NCBI RefSeq assembly: GCF_019711195.1
Contig: NZ_CP081299.1
Coordinates: 4,066,001 to 4,130,000, forward strand
Direction: 5' to 3'
Origin: Dyadobacter sp. NIV53
Lineage (GTDB): Bacteria; Bacteroidota; Bacteroidia; Cytophagales; Spirosomataceae
DNA: 64,000 nucleotides
Shown here: piece after piece, positions 18,341-26,932 of the stretch
How positions within the stretch are numbered: position 1 is the first letter of the stretch
How the letters are laid out: each line of letters starts with the position of its first letter
Made by a program: the position numbers and the translations under genes
Notes under the pieces: model-generated
Database searches by the model: none
What the model was told of the DNA's origin: nothing
What the model saw: only the letters and a program-made list of their open reading frames with translations

Positions 18341-18371
18341 CAAAAATAACCGCCTTTTTAACAACCACCAA
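18341..18371 (-). promoter_or_regulatory. Candidate promoter of the small lipoprotein
   Basis: Minus strand -7 TATTTTTG at 18341-18348 and -33 TTG at 18369-18371, spaced 20 bases. Confidence 0.4.
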
Positions 18372-18389
18372 ATTGTGGGAACGATATTG

Positions 18390-20123
18390 TTAAATTTTTA
18401 ATCGTTCCAGCTCGGTTCTAACGAATTGCATGAGTTCGGTAATGTGTTTTTGGGAAAAATCAAACGGGATATTGGCTGCCGCGTAAATTTCAGTAATTGG
18501 TGCAGTATAGCCCAGTTTAAGTGCATCCAGGTAACCTTTCAGGCCAGCTTGCGGATTTTCGCGGTAATTTTTCCAAACCCCGATAGCTCCAAGCTGTGCA
18601 ATACCATATTCTATATAGTAAAAAGGAACCTCATAAATATGTAACTGACGCTGCCAAAGATATTCCCTGAATTGTTCCAGCCCCGACCAGTCCATTACAT
18701 TATCTGTAAACTGGCTGTAAATTTTCACCCACTCTTCAGTGCGTTGTTCAACAGCATGTTTCGGGTTTTCGTACATCCAATGCTGGAATTTATCAACTGT
18801 TGCTACCCAGGGAAGCGTTTCTATAATAGATTCCAGATGCTGTATCTTGGCACGTTTCAGATCTTGTTCATTGGTAAAAAACTCATCCCAGAAATCCATT
18901 GTGATCAGCTCCATCGACATCGATGCAACCTCAGCAACTTCTGACGGCGTATGTTTGAATGAATTTAGTGTTAGGCCACGCGTTACAAGTGAGTGCACGG
19001 CATGTCCGCCTTCATGCAGGATCGTAATCATATCACGAAGGTTGGAAGTTGCATTCATAAAAATGAAGGGAACGCCAATTTCATCCAGAGGATAATTGTA
19101 ACCACCCGGCGCTTTTCCTTTCCTTGATTCCAGATCAAGATGTTTCATGGTTTTCATAATCCGCAGGCAATCTCCCAGAAACGGATCAAGGCGGCTGAAA
19201 CAACGGATTGTTTTATCCAGTAATTCTTCACCTGTTTTAAATGGTACCAATGGAGCCAGTCCCTTTGGATCAACCTTGGTATCCCAGGGACGAAGTACGT
19301 CTACTTTTAACGCATCTTTTCTGCTCTTCGCCATTTCATCTAGTAATGGGACAACAGCTTCTTTTACAGATGCATGGAAGTCGAAGCAATCCTGCGGGGT
19401 ATAATCAAACCGGCCCATTGCGGCAAACATATAATCTCTGTAATTGGCAAAACCGGCATTCCTGCCTACCTGATCACGAAGACTTACCAATTTGTTCAAA
19501 AGGTCATCCAGCTTTTCATGATCTTCGTAGCGACGGTTACTTATTGCACGCCAGGCTTCCTCCCGGATAGTACGATCGGTGGACTGAAGGCGGTCTGCTG
19601 CTTTTTGCAAAGTTATTTCCTCGCCATCTAATGTCACCGTCATAGCACCGGCAATGGCGCCATACTTGCGTTCTTCTGTTTGCATTTCGGTAATGACCGG
19701 AATGTTTTCTTCCCGGAAAATCTCGATCGCTTTCTTCATTCCGCGAAGGGTAATATCAAATCCTTTTTCCGTCAAATCACCCAGAAATGCATTTTCAACT
19801 ATTTTCTTATCCAGTTCATTACCATATTCCGCCAATTTTGGCTGTATTTCTGTGATAAAAAACTGTAATGCATTGATCAGGCCTGTGTTGGCTGTATCAC
19901 ATGTCTGACGGATATAACGCCAGGCGAAGTTTTCGGATAAGTATGATTCCAGTTCGCTGCGATCCAGAAACCATTGCCGCAGGTCTTGAACGGAATTTAT
20001 TTCCCGGGTCTTAAGATTTTCGTAAAACGGCTGAAGATCTTCCCATTTTTTCAGATCAAATTCTTCCCCAATAAATAGCCTTTTTGAACGGGTAGGTATG
20101 TCTATTGTTTCCTGATTTGTCAT
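18390..20123 (-). CDS. M3 family oligoendopeptidase (PepF-like)
   Basis: A 577-residue cytoplasmic zinc peptidase of the thimet/oligoendopeptidase F group, which trims short peptides. The active site HEGGHAVH (HExxH) is present, followed downstream by the conserved EVAEVASMSMEL glutamate ligand region. A late segment (YYIEYGIAQLGAIGVWKNYRENP) is also typical. No signal peptide. Complete length. A promoter with -7 TACCTTTG lies 29 bases upstream. No functional link to its neighbours is evident. Confidence 0.9.
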   Translation of the reverse strand: MTNQETIDIPTRSKRLFIGEEFDLKKWEDLQPFYENLKTREINSVQDLRQWFLDRSELESYLSENFAWRYIRQTCDTANTGLINALQFFITEIQPKLAEYGNELDKKIVENAFLGDLTEKGFDITLRGMKKAIEIFREENIPVITEMQTEERKYGAIAGAMTVTLDGEEITLQKAADRLQSTDRTIREEAWRAISNRRYEDHEKLDDLLNKLVSLRDQVGRNAGFANYRDYMFAAMGRFDYTPQDCFDFHASVKEAVVPLLDEMAKSRKDALKVDVLRPWDTKVDPKGLAPLVPFKTGEELLDKTIRCFSRLDPFLGDCLRIMKTMKHLDLESRKGKAPGGYNYPLDEIGVPFIFMNATSNLRDMITILHEGGHAVHSLVTRGLTLNSFKHTPSEVAEVASMSMELITMDFWDEFFTNEQDLKRAKIQHLESIIETLPWVATVDKFQHWMYENPKHAVEQRTEEWVKIYSQFTDNVMDWSGLEQFREYLWQRQLHIYEVPFYYIEYGIAQLGAIGVWKNYRENPQAGLKGYLDALKLGYTAPITEIYAAANIPFDFSQKHITELMQFVRTELERLKI

Positions 20124-20151
20124 TTTTCCTTTGTTGCCATAATTTGATGCT

Positions 20152-20183
20152 CAAAGGTAATGTTGAATAAGTGGAAAGTGCAA
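20152..20183 (-). promoter_or_regulatory. Promoter of the M3 peptidase gene
   Basis: Minus strand -7 TACCTTTG at 20152-20159 and -33 TTG at 20181-20183, spaced 21 bases; leader of about 25 bases. Confidence 0.55.
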
Positions 20184-20357
20184 GGAAGTGTTTGGTTTTA
20201 TCGGCCTTGAATTGCTGGCAGTTTTCACAATAAATTGGGCTATTCAAAAAGGTCTTGACCGAATTTTATGAATCGTTATGGTCGTAAAATGGCCAATTAA
20301 GTTACTAGCTCGTTCTGTGAGCAACTTTAGAATGATTTTGTTGATAATTTCAGTATC

Positions 20358-20592
20358 CTAAAAATGATAACGCAAGAAAAGGACACTAATATTTTGAATA
20401 TGATGTGCATAAACCCATTCACCAAAATCTTTGTCTTCCGTGAGAATAATTCGTGGGGGATTTCTTGATAATTCAATAATTGATTCATCTGGAAGCGCCG
20501 CGCATTAATTCGTATATTGAATAGACTTCAAAACCAGCTTTTCTAATTCTATCTATTAGTCCATGATCAATATTTTCATCAGCCAAAATCAT
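20358..20592 (-). pseudogene. DUF5615-type PIN-like toxin, frameshifted
   Basis: The start MILADENIDHGLIDRIRKAGFEVYSIYEL is the classic N-terminus of DUF5615 toxins (early LADEN acidic motif). The frame stops after about 36 residues near 20486. The C-terminal half (DESIIELSRNPPR, then IILTEDKDFGEWVYAHH) continues in another frame to a stop at 20358. Removing one base in the GC-rich stretch around 20490-20500 restores 77 residues, the usual size. The start overlaps the antitoxin stop by 4 bp (ATGA). Either the toxin is dead or the sequence has an error; unlike the four large genes, no clear homopolymer is involved. Confidence 0.75.
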
Positions 20593-20819
20593 GCAGCTGA
20601 TTCTAAATTTTCTTCATTGGCTATAAGTTCTGCGGCATATTGCAATATAGCCTGTATAGATTCCTTGTTTATATGAGGATACATTGAGAGCAATTCATCC
20701 ATAGTAGCGCCTTCACCTAATTTACGCAAAATTAATTCAGCAGTTATACGCGTACCTTTTATAACAGGTTTACCCAACATTAAACGGTGGTCTGAAACAA
20801 TATAATCTCTATTGTTCAT
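20589..20819 (-). CDS. DUF433 antitoxin
   Basis: 76 residues with the DUF433 pattern: DHRLMLGKPVIKGTRITAELILRKLGEGATMDELLSMYPHI, ending in an AILQYAAELIANEE helix. It is a DNA-binding domain that typically precedes a DUF5615 PIN-like toxin, as here. The toxin start overlaps its stop by 4 bp, so expression is coupled. A -7 box TAACTTTG is at 20840-20847. It would repress the operon and neutralise the toxin in an intact system. Confidence 0.88.
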   Translation of the reverse strand: MNNRDYIVSDHRLMLGKPVIKGTRITAELILRKLGEGATMDELLSMYPHINKESIQAILQYAAELIANEENLESAA

Positions 20820-20929
20820 ATGTTTAAAAGCTATTGTTACAAAGTTAAAAGAAAACTCTAAAATCTGCTTTCAGTATGTAATTACTAAGGTAAATCAGAA
20901 AAACGAACGGGTTAAATGATTTTCCAAAG

Positions 20930-22189
20930 TCATTTAATCCGTGTTACATCAGTAAAATTATCGGTTATTACATTCTCTGTTTCCCTTACATTGGCAAAGG
21001 CATAATTCATTTTATCGCGATCAAATTCTTTTTCATTATTAGCCAGCCAGATTGTAGCCACGCAGTTTCCAATAATATTTGTAATTGCACGGGCTTCAGA
21101 CATAAAACGGTCCACACCGAGTAATAACGCCAATCCTTCTATGGGGATAACTTTTATAGCTGTAAGCGTAGAAGCAAGCACCACAAATCCGCTTCCGGTA
21201 ACCCCTGCTGCACCTTTTGAAGTTACCATTAAAATGCCAATTACTGAAAATATCTGCCCCATCGTGAGATGTACATTAAAAACCTGAGCCAGAAAGATCG
21301 TTGCCATAGAAAGATAAATGGTGGTTCCGTCCAGGTTAAATGAATAACCGGCAGGCACAACCAAACCCACAACCGGTTTTGAACAACCCATGCGTTCCAG
21401 CTTTTCCATAACGGAAGGAAGAGCCGCTTCAGACGAAGATGTACCCAGAACGATCAGTAATTCTTCACGGATATATTTCAGGAATGACCATATACTGATT
21501 TTGTATGTTCTTAAAATCAGTCCAAGTATGCCAAAAACAAAAATGGCCATTGTCATATATACAGTGATCATCAGCTTTCCCAAAGGCAGTAAAGTAGCGA
21601 TTCCGTATTTACCGATTGTGAACGCCATACCGCCAAACGCACCGATCGGAGCAAATATCATAACCCAGTGTAAAGCCTTGAAAACATATTTGGAAGCAAA
21701 GCTCAGCCAGTGAATAACTTTATCTTTTCCGGAATATTTACTCAGAACAGTTCCTAAAACCAGTGAAAACAATAAAACCTGTAACGTTACATTATCTAAG
21801 AAAAATTGTAACCAACTGAAATCATGTACTTTATTGGCATAAACAGATATGTCTCCTTTTTGCAGGTTATTCGTTACTACACCATCTCCCGGCCTGATAA
21901 TATTTGCAACAATGACACCCACCAAAAGTGCTAATGTGGTTACTATTTCAAAATACAAAAGTGCTTTGGCTCCAACCTTACCTACTTTTTTCAGGTCACC
22001 CATTCCAATAATTCCCAGTGTGATGGTCAGGAAAATAATCGGGTTGATAAATATCTTGACGATCTGAATAAATCCTTTTCCTAGAAATTCCATTTCAATG
22101 CCCTTTTGAGGATAGTAATGGCCCAAAAGTGCACCGCAGGTAATAGCAGTCAGAACCCAGAAGGTTAGGTTGGTAAATAACTTTTTCAA
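20930..22189 (-). CDS. Dicarboxylate/amino acid:cation symporter (GltP/DctA family)
   Basis: 419 residues with about eight transmembrane helices and two re-entrant loops. Family signatures are seen: a serine-rich hairpin (VLGTSSSEAALPSVM), the VVPAGYSFNLDGTTIYLSMATIFLAQ block and a GVTGSGFVVLASTL loop. It takes up C4-dicarboxylates or glutamate with Na+ or H+. Substrate cannot be settled from sequence. Single gene, divergent from the heme operon. Confidence 0.9.
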   Translation of the reverse strand: MKKLFTNLTFWVLTAITCGALLGHYYPQKGIEMEFLGKGFIQIVKIFINPIIFLTITLGIIGMGDLKKVGKVGAKALLYFEIVTTLALLVGVIVANIIRPGDGVVTNNLQKGDISVYANKVHDFSWLQFFLDNVTLQVLLFSLVLGTVLSKYSGKDKVIHWLSFASKYVFKALHWVMIFAPIGAFGGMAFTIGKYGIATLLPLGKLMITVYMTMAIFVFGILGLILRTYKISIWSFLKYIREELLIVLGTSSSEAALPSVMEKLERMGCSKPVVGLVVPAGYSFNLDGTTIYLSMATIFLAQVFNVHLTMGQIFSVIGILMVTSKGAAGVTGSGFVVLASTLTAIKVIPIEGLALLLGVDRFMSEARAITNIIGNCVATIWLANNEKEFDRDKMNYAFANVRETENVITDNFTDVTRIK

Positions 22190-22329
22190 AACTTTTTTAG
22201 CGTTAAGGAATATACAAATACTGCGTAATTGATTTGCTTCAAAATTACAGCAGTGGTGCAGCTTTGAAGATACAATAATTAAAGCCGTATGAATAAATAG
22301 GGTGCGAGAAAAGTAAATTTTTAATATTG

Positions 22330-22363
22330 TTTATACTTGGTCTAAATAAATATCCTATATTTG
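22330..22363 (+). promoter_or_regulatory. Promoter of the heme operon with overlapping 7-3-7 palindrome
   Basis: -7 TATATTTG at 22356-22363, -33 TTG at 22337-22339. An inverted repeat TTTATAC-TTG-GTCTAAA at 22330-22346 (6 of 7 pairs) sits on the -33. Position before heme-uptake genes suggests an iron-responsive (Fur-like) operator; this is inference. Confidence 0.5.
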
Positions 22364-22439
22364 CCCATACAGACGTAATGGCGAAATCAAAATTCCTGAA
22401 TATTAAAATTAATCCAGTGGCATTTTAATTCAAGTAATC

Positions 22440-22790
22440 ATGCAAGACGACGCTTCGCACTCTTTTAATACCCTGCGTATTTTGAGCCAGTCAGACAACG
22501 GGTATATTGGCCAATGTAACTGCTGCGACCATTACAACTTCGTATTTGGCAACTTTCTGTTCATTTTTACAGAAGACGGATTGAATGGATTTCGTTCTGT
22601 ATTATATGATAAAAACCAGTTTCATTCCATGGAAACGGCGTTGCCAAATGGTAAGAATGTCCTTCTGCCATCACCTATTCCAAATTTTATGCTGTCGTTT
22701 AATGAAGATGAAATGGAAGAAATAAAAGGACTTTTTCAGGAAACACTTCTGACACTGGAAATTGACAGGATTTTCGCTCACAAGAAATAG
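22440..22790 (+). CDS. Small protein leading the heme operon, possibly DUF6686 family
   Basis: 116 residues, no signal peptide or membrane segment. A CNCC motif near residue 28 in GYIGQCNCCDHYNFVFGN could bind metal or a cofactor. From memory it resembles a Bacteroidota-only family (DUF6686), not verified. It lies 21 bp before hmuT, is co-directional and has the shared promoter, so a role in heme or iron handling is likely but unproven. Confidence 0.65.
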   Translation: MQDDASHSFNTLRILSQSDNGYIGQCNCCDHYNFVFGNFLFIFTEDGLNGFRSVLYDKNQFHSMETALPNGKNVLLPSPIPNFMLSFNEDEMEEIKGLFQETLLTLEIDRIFAHKK

Positions 22791-22811
22791 AAATACTTTA
22801 ACAAACCCTAA

Positions 22812-23654
22812 ATGTTAACTTTTAGAAAATCGTATTATTACTTACTCTTCGTTATGTTGCTGGTCTCAGGGCCAGCAACTGTTTTTGCTTCCCAATCTAT
22901 GCGCATTGTGTCTGCAAATGGCACTTTGAGTGAGATTATCTCAGGATTAGGGTTAGAAAGCCAGTTAGTAGGCGTAGATATAACGAGTACCTATCCGGCT
23001 TCGATGGGGAAAATACCAAAAATAGGACACAACCGTAATATTTCAGCAGAAGGAATTATTACACTGAATCCGGACGTGATCGTTTATACGGATCAAAGTA
23101 TGCTTTCTGCCAGTGTAATTAAGCAATTAAACAGCAGCGGCAAAAAGGTAGTTGAGTTCAAACAAGAGTATTCGAAAGAAGGGGCTATCAAACTGATCAG
23201 GGAAGTAGGCGCTTATTTCAATGCCAAACCACAGGCTGAAAAATTGGTAAAAAGCCTCGAAGCTGACATGGCTAAGATTACTAAACCTGCATCTCCGAAA
23301 AAACTTCTTTTCATATACGCAAGAGGGACAGGCACTTTAATGGTTTCGGGAACGGGAACCTCTCTCGATAAAATTTTTGCTTTGACCGGAAATAAAAATG
23401 CAGTTGAAGGTTTTACTGAATTTAAACCATTGACTTCCGAATCACTTTTAGCCGCTAATCCGGACGTACTTGTTTTATTTACAAGCGGACTGGAAAGTGT
23501 GGACGGTGCAGAAGGGCTTTTGAAAGTGCCTGGAATTGCTAATACCAATGCCGGAAGAAACCGGAAAATAGTTGCTATGGATGGACAGTTATTAACAGGT
23601 TTTGGGCCGAGATTAGGAAAGGCAGCCATGGAACTGGCTCAAAAAATTAAATAG
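22812..23654 (+). CDS. hmuT: Heme ABC transporter substrate-binding protein HmuT
   Basis: 280 residues with a signal peptide (ends near VFA-SQS) and the two-lobed periplasmic-binding fold of the heme/cobalamin type: IVSANGTLSEIISGLG at the start, then LNPDVIVYTDQS and a central helix, and GFGPRLGKAAMELAQ at the end. It delivers heme to the HmuU/HmuV transporter. It is two bases upstream of hmuU. Family call firm; heme is inferred from the operon, particularly hmuS. Confidence 0.88.
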   Translation: MLTFRKSYYYLLFVMLLVSGPATVFASQSMRIVSANGTLSEIISGLGLESQLVGVDITSTYPASMGKIPKIGHNRNISAEGIITLNPDVIVYTDQSMLSASVIKQLNSSGKKVVEFKQEYSKEGAIKLIREVGAYFNAKPQAEKLVKSLEADMAKITKPASPKKLLFIYARGTGTLMVSGTGTSLDKIFALTGNKNAVEGFTEFKPLTSESLLAANPDVLVLFTSGLESVDGAEGLLKVPGIANTNAGRNRKIVAMDGQLLTGFGPRLGKAAMELAQKIK

Positions 23655-23656
23655 TT

Positions 23657-24766
23657 ATGCTGGCTGAAACGATTCGTAAATCAGAGACAAACATAGAAAT
23701 ACTTACTGTGGAAAAAGCCAGAAATTCGGTTTCTACCATGCGGGTTGCGGTTGTCCTGAGTTTGATTTTACTCGTTTGTATGGCATTCTCAGCAAGTACG
23801 GGTGCTTTGCCTATTTCTTTTAAAGAATTTGGTCAAATCATTGGATTTAAATTAGGGCTGACGAATGTTGCCGCTTACGAAGAACAAAAAGGACTCGTTT
23901 TTTGGATTATCCGGTTGCCGCGTGTTTGTCTGGCAGTACTTGTAGGAGCAGGGTTAGGCATTGCAGGAGCTTCCTTACAAGGACTTTTCCGTAACCCGAT
24001 TGCCGATTCAGGATTGATAGGCGTTACTTCCGGAGCTTCACTATTTGCAGTGATTGTAATCATGCTGAATATTAAATATTTTGGGATCATCAGCGAAGTC
24101 GGAGGTGCTTATACATTATCTATGGCAGCGTTTATCGGAGCGGCACTTACAACGATGCTGGTCTATCAGTTATCAAAAGTTGCCGGCGACGGAGGAGTTG
24201 CCACGATTTTATTATGTGGTATTGCTATCAATGCTTTTGTAGGTGCTGTTACCGGATTAATGACTTATATGGCTACCGACGAACAGCTTCGTACTATAAC
24301 TTTCTGGAGCCTTGGTAGCCTGGGCGGAGCTAACTGGACTTCGGTAATGGCAGTTGCACCTTTTGTTTTTTGTTCGGTTCTTTTTATGCCGTATTTATCC
24401 AAAGCCCTTAATTTGTTGGTTTTAGGAGAAAGCCAGGCTGCTGCATTGGGCGTAAATATGAAAACTCTAAAACGTCAGGTTATCATTCTGGCAACGATGG
24501 GTGTGGGTGCTTCAGTTGCCGTTGCTGGTACGATTGGTTTCGTAGGATTGGTTGTGCCGCATATTATCAGAAATGCATTTGGACCCGATCATAAGACACT
24601 CTTAGTCGGTTCAGCATTTGGTGGGGCTATTGTATTAACATTGGCAGATACCATTTCCCGTACCATTGTAGCTCCTTCCGAATTACCGATTGGAATCATT
24701 ACAGCTCTTTTGGGTACGCCGTTTTTTCTTTATATTCTTTGGAACCAGAAAAGAAGCAGGATATGA
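23657..24766 (+). CDS. hmuU: Heme ABC transporter permease HmuU
   Basis: 369 residues, about ten transmembrane helices, BtuC/FecCD type. Visible family blocks are RLPRVCLAVLVGAGLGIAGASLQGLFRNPIADSGLIGVTSGA and the late GTIGFVGLVVPHIIR (in each case only the pattern is quoted in part). It forms the channel for heme import across the inner membrane. Its stop overlaps the hmuV start by 4 bp. Confidence 0.92.
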   Translation: MLAETIRKSETNIEILTVEKARNSVSTMRVAVVLSLILLVCMAFSASTGALPISFKEFGQIIGFKLGLTNVAAYEEQKGLVFWIIRLPRVCLAVLVGAGLGIAGASLQGLFRNPIADSGLIGVTSGASLFAVIVIMLNIKYFGIISEVGGAYTLSMAAFIGAALTTMLVYQLSKVAGDGGVATILLCGIAINAFVGAVTGLMTYMATDEQLRTITFWSLGSLGGANWTSVMAVAPFVFCSVLFMPYLSKALNLLVLGESQAAALGVNMKTLKRQVIILATMGVGASVAVAGTIGFVGLVVPHIIRNAFGPDHKTLLVGSAFGGAIVLTLADTISRTIVAPSELPIGIITALLGTPFFLYILWNQKRSRI

Positions 24767-25557
24767 TAGAAGCAAGTAATGTTCACTTTGGTGTTAAAAA
24801 CAGATCGCTCGTTAAAGACATTAATTTCCAGGCCAGAACAGGCGAATTCTGGGCAATAGTAGGGGCCAATGGAGCAGGAAAATCAACGCTGATGAAGTTG
24901 TTGTCACGGGAACATACTCCTACTTCCGGCACTATTTCATTTCATGGAAAAGATCTTAAAAAGTATAAACTGAAAGAACTGGCTCAGCGCCGTGCCGTAC
25001 TAGCCCAGCAAAATTCTATTACACTTGCTTTTACAGTCCAGGAAATCGTTCAAATGGGACGTTATCCTTTTTATGATTCACAACCAACTCAGCGCGACCT
25101 CGCCATTGTAGATCATTGCCTTCAAAAAGTAGGAATTGCCTGTTTAAAAAACCGTTTATTTCCAACACTTTCCGGAGGAGAACAACAACGCGTGCAGCTG
25201 GCAAGAACACTGGCTCAGGTTTGGGGGGTAAAAGACGGATTCATTTTATTGGATGAACCTACAACCGGAATGGATTTGCTGCATCAGTATGAAACGTTCC
25301 GGCTGGCGCGTGAAATGACCGGAAAAGGTTATGGTGTTATTGCAGTTGTACATGATCTGAATCTGGCATTACAATACGCAGACCGGGTTTTAATGATGAA
25401 AGATGGCTGTTCTTTTTCAATAGGAACGCCGGAACAGGTACTTACCGAAGATCATATCAAAGCCGCTTTCGGATTATCTGTACGCATTATACAGCCTGAC
25501 AATACCCATTTTCCGATTATTGTTCCCGATATGGTTCCTGCTCAGGTTGCAGTGTGA
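24763..25557 (+). CDS. hmuV: Heme ABC transporter ATP-binding protein HmuV
   Basis: 264 residues. Walker A GANGAGKST, signature LSGGEQQRVQLAR, Walker B FILLDEPTTGMD and H-loop VVHDLN are all present. ATP hydrolysis drives HmuU. The start ATG at 24763 overlaps the hmuU stop (ATGA) and was preferred over an upstream TTG at 24739 that would add eight polar residues. Confidence 0.93.
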   Translation: MIEASNVHFGVKNRSLVKDINFQARTGEFWAIVGANGAGKSTLMKLLSREHTPTSGTISFHGKDLKKYKLKELAQRRAVLAQQNSITLAFTVQEIVQMGRYPFYDSQPTQRDLAIVDHCLQKVGIACLKNRLFPTLSGGEQQRVQLARTLAQVWGVKDGFILLDEPTTGMDLLHQYETFRLAREMTGKGYGVIAVVHDLNLALQYADRVLMMKDGCSFSIGTPEQVLTEDHIKAAFGLSVRIIQPDNTHFPIIVPDMVPAQVAV

Positions 25558-25623
25558 TAAATTGAAAAACAAAATTTAACTATTTGAAAATCTTACTAAT
25601 AAATATCTCAAAGTAAATTCACT

Positions 25624-26670
25624 ATGAAAACGATCCTCACCACAAGCCGTACCGAACTGAAAGAAAGCTGGGCAGAATTTAAAGCCCAGAATCCGAAAAC
25701 CCGTATCCGAGATGCAGCCAGAGAATTGAATACTACCGAAGCGGAACTGGTAGCGACAGGCATTGGAGAAAATGTTACACTTCTGGAAGGTGATTTTCGT
25801 GAATTATTAAAAGAAGTTGGCTCACTTGGCAATGTGATGGCATTAACGCGTAATGATCATGTGGTGCATGAACGAAAAGGAACGTATGAAAATGTGTCTT
25901 TTAATAACCATGTAGGACTTGTACTGGGGCCGGATATTGATTTGAGAATGTTTCTGGGAGATTGGAAATTTGGCTTTGCTGTTCATGAAAATGACCGGTT
26001 CAGTATTCAGTTTTTTAATAGCAACGGGGATGCCACGCATAAAATATACCTTACAGAAAAAAGCAATCAGGATGCTTACAATGCATTGGTAGAAAAATAT
26101 AAAGCTGCTGAACAGGATGTATCTCTAGTTATTACCCCAAAACCTGAGAAAAAAACAGAAGAAGAAACGACTCCGGATATTGACGTCGCGGCGTTCCAGG
26201 CAGAATGGCTTGCACTGAAAGATACGCACGACTTTTTTACCTTATTGCGTAAATATAAATTATCCCGGAAACAGGCTTTGCGCAATGCACCTGAGGGCCA
26301 TGCATACCAGATTAAACCTGAAAGTATGAAATCGGTATTCAATGCAGCCTCCGAATCACAGGTTCCCATTATGGTATTTGTATCAAACCAGAATTGCATT
26401 CAGATCCATACGGGGCCAATCAAAAAGATATTCGAGATGGGGCCATGGTTAAACATTATGGATCCGGAATTTAATCTGCATTTACGTGAAGACGCGATTG
26501 ATGAGGCATGGGTTGTAAAAAAACCAAGTGAAGCTGGCATCGTAACAGGTATTGAACTGATTGATAAAGAAGGAACGATGTTTAATCAGTTTTTTGGAAA
26601 GCGTAAACCCGGCATTCCTGAACTGCCGGAATGGACTAAATTGGTTGAAGAATCGGTTTCGAGAGTTTAG
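25624..26670 (+). CDS. hmuS: Heme-degrading/binding protein HmuS (HemS/ChuS family)
   Basis: 348 residues made of two similar HemS/ChuX repeats of about 160 residues. The first contains NVMALTRNDHVVHERKGTYENV, the second FVSNQNCIQIHTGPIKKIFEMGPWLNIM. Such cytoplasmic proteins bind imported heme and release its iron. It follows hmuV by 66 bp and closes the operon. No outer-membrane receptor is encoded in the operon. Confidence 0.9.
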   Translation: MKTILTTSRTELKESWAEFKAQNPKTRIRDAARELNTTEAELVATGIGENVTLLEGDFRELLKEVGSLGNVMALTRNDHVVHERKGTYENVSFNNHVGLVLGPDIDLRMFLGDWKFGFAVHENDRFSIQFFNSNGDATHKIYLTEKSNQDAYNALVEKYKAAEQDVSLVITPKPEKKTEEETTPDIDVAAFQAEWLALKDTHDFFTLLRKYKLSRKQALRNAPEGHAYQIKPESMKSVFNAASESQVPIMVFVSNQNCIQIHTGPIKKIFEMGPWLNIMDPEFNLHLREDAIDEAWVVKKPSEAGIVTGIELIDKEGTMFNQFFGKRKPGIPELPEWTKLVEESVSRV

Positions 26671-26767
26671 ATTTCAAAGCAGTCGCCGCGGGGTAAATGA
26701 GTTAATAGTGGCCGCCAAGTGGTTTAAAGTAAAAAAATAACCATTTATAATTTAAAGAAACAGAGAG

Positions 26768-26803
26768 CTAATAGCCATCGGCTAAAAGTCAGCAGCTAAT
26801 AAA
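26768..26803. repeat. GGCTATC/GTCGGC-type low-complexity repeat, copy 2
   Basis: AGCTAATAGCCATCGGCTAA then AAGTCAGCAGCTAAT, in the gap downstream of hmuS. Inverted relative to copy 1. Confidence 0.45.
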
Positions 26804-26825
26804 TAAATTTCGTCATAGTAATTGG

Positions 26826-26860
26826 AAAGGGCTGATCCGTATTGGGTTAGTCCTTTTTTT
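26826..26860 (+). terminator. Terminator downstream of hmuS
   Basis: Arms AAAGGGCTGATCC (26826-26838) and GGGTTAGTCCTTT (26844-26856) pair with G-T wobbles, followed by a T-run. Confidence 0.6.
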
Positions 26861-26932
26861 GTGACTAATCAATAAGACATTCATCTAAAAACAGTGTTTC
26901 GGTTTAAAATTTCAAGTGTTTTAATTCAAATT

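Noticed and set aside
18378..18408. Hairpin GGAACGAT at the end of the M3 peptidase gene as terminator
   Set aside because: It overlaps coding sequence and lacks a T-run.
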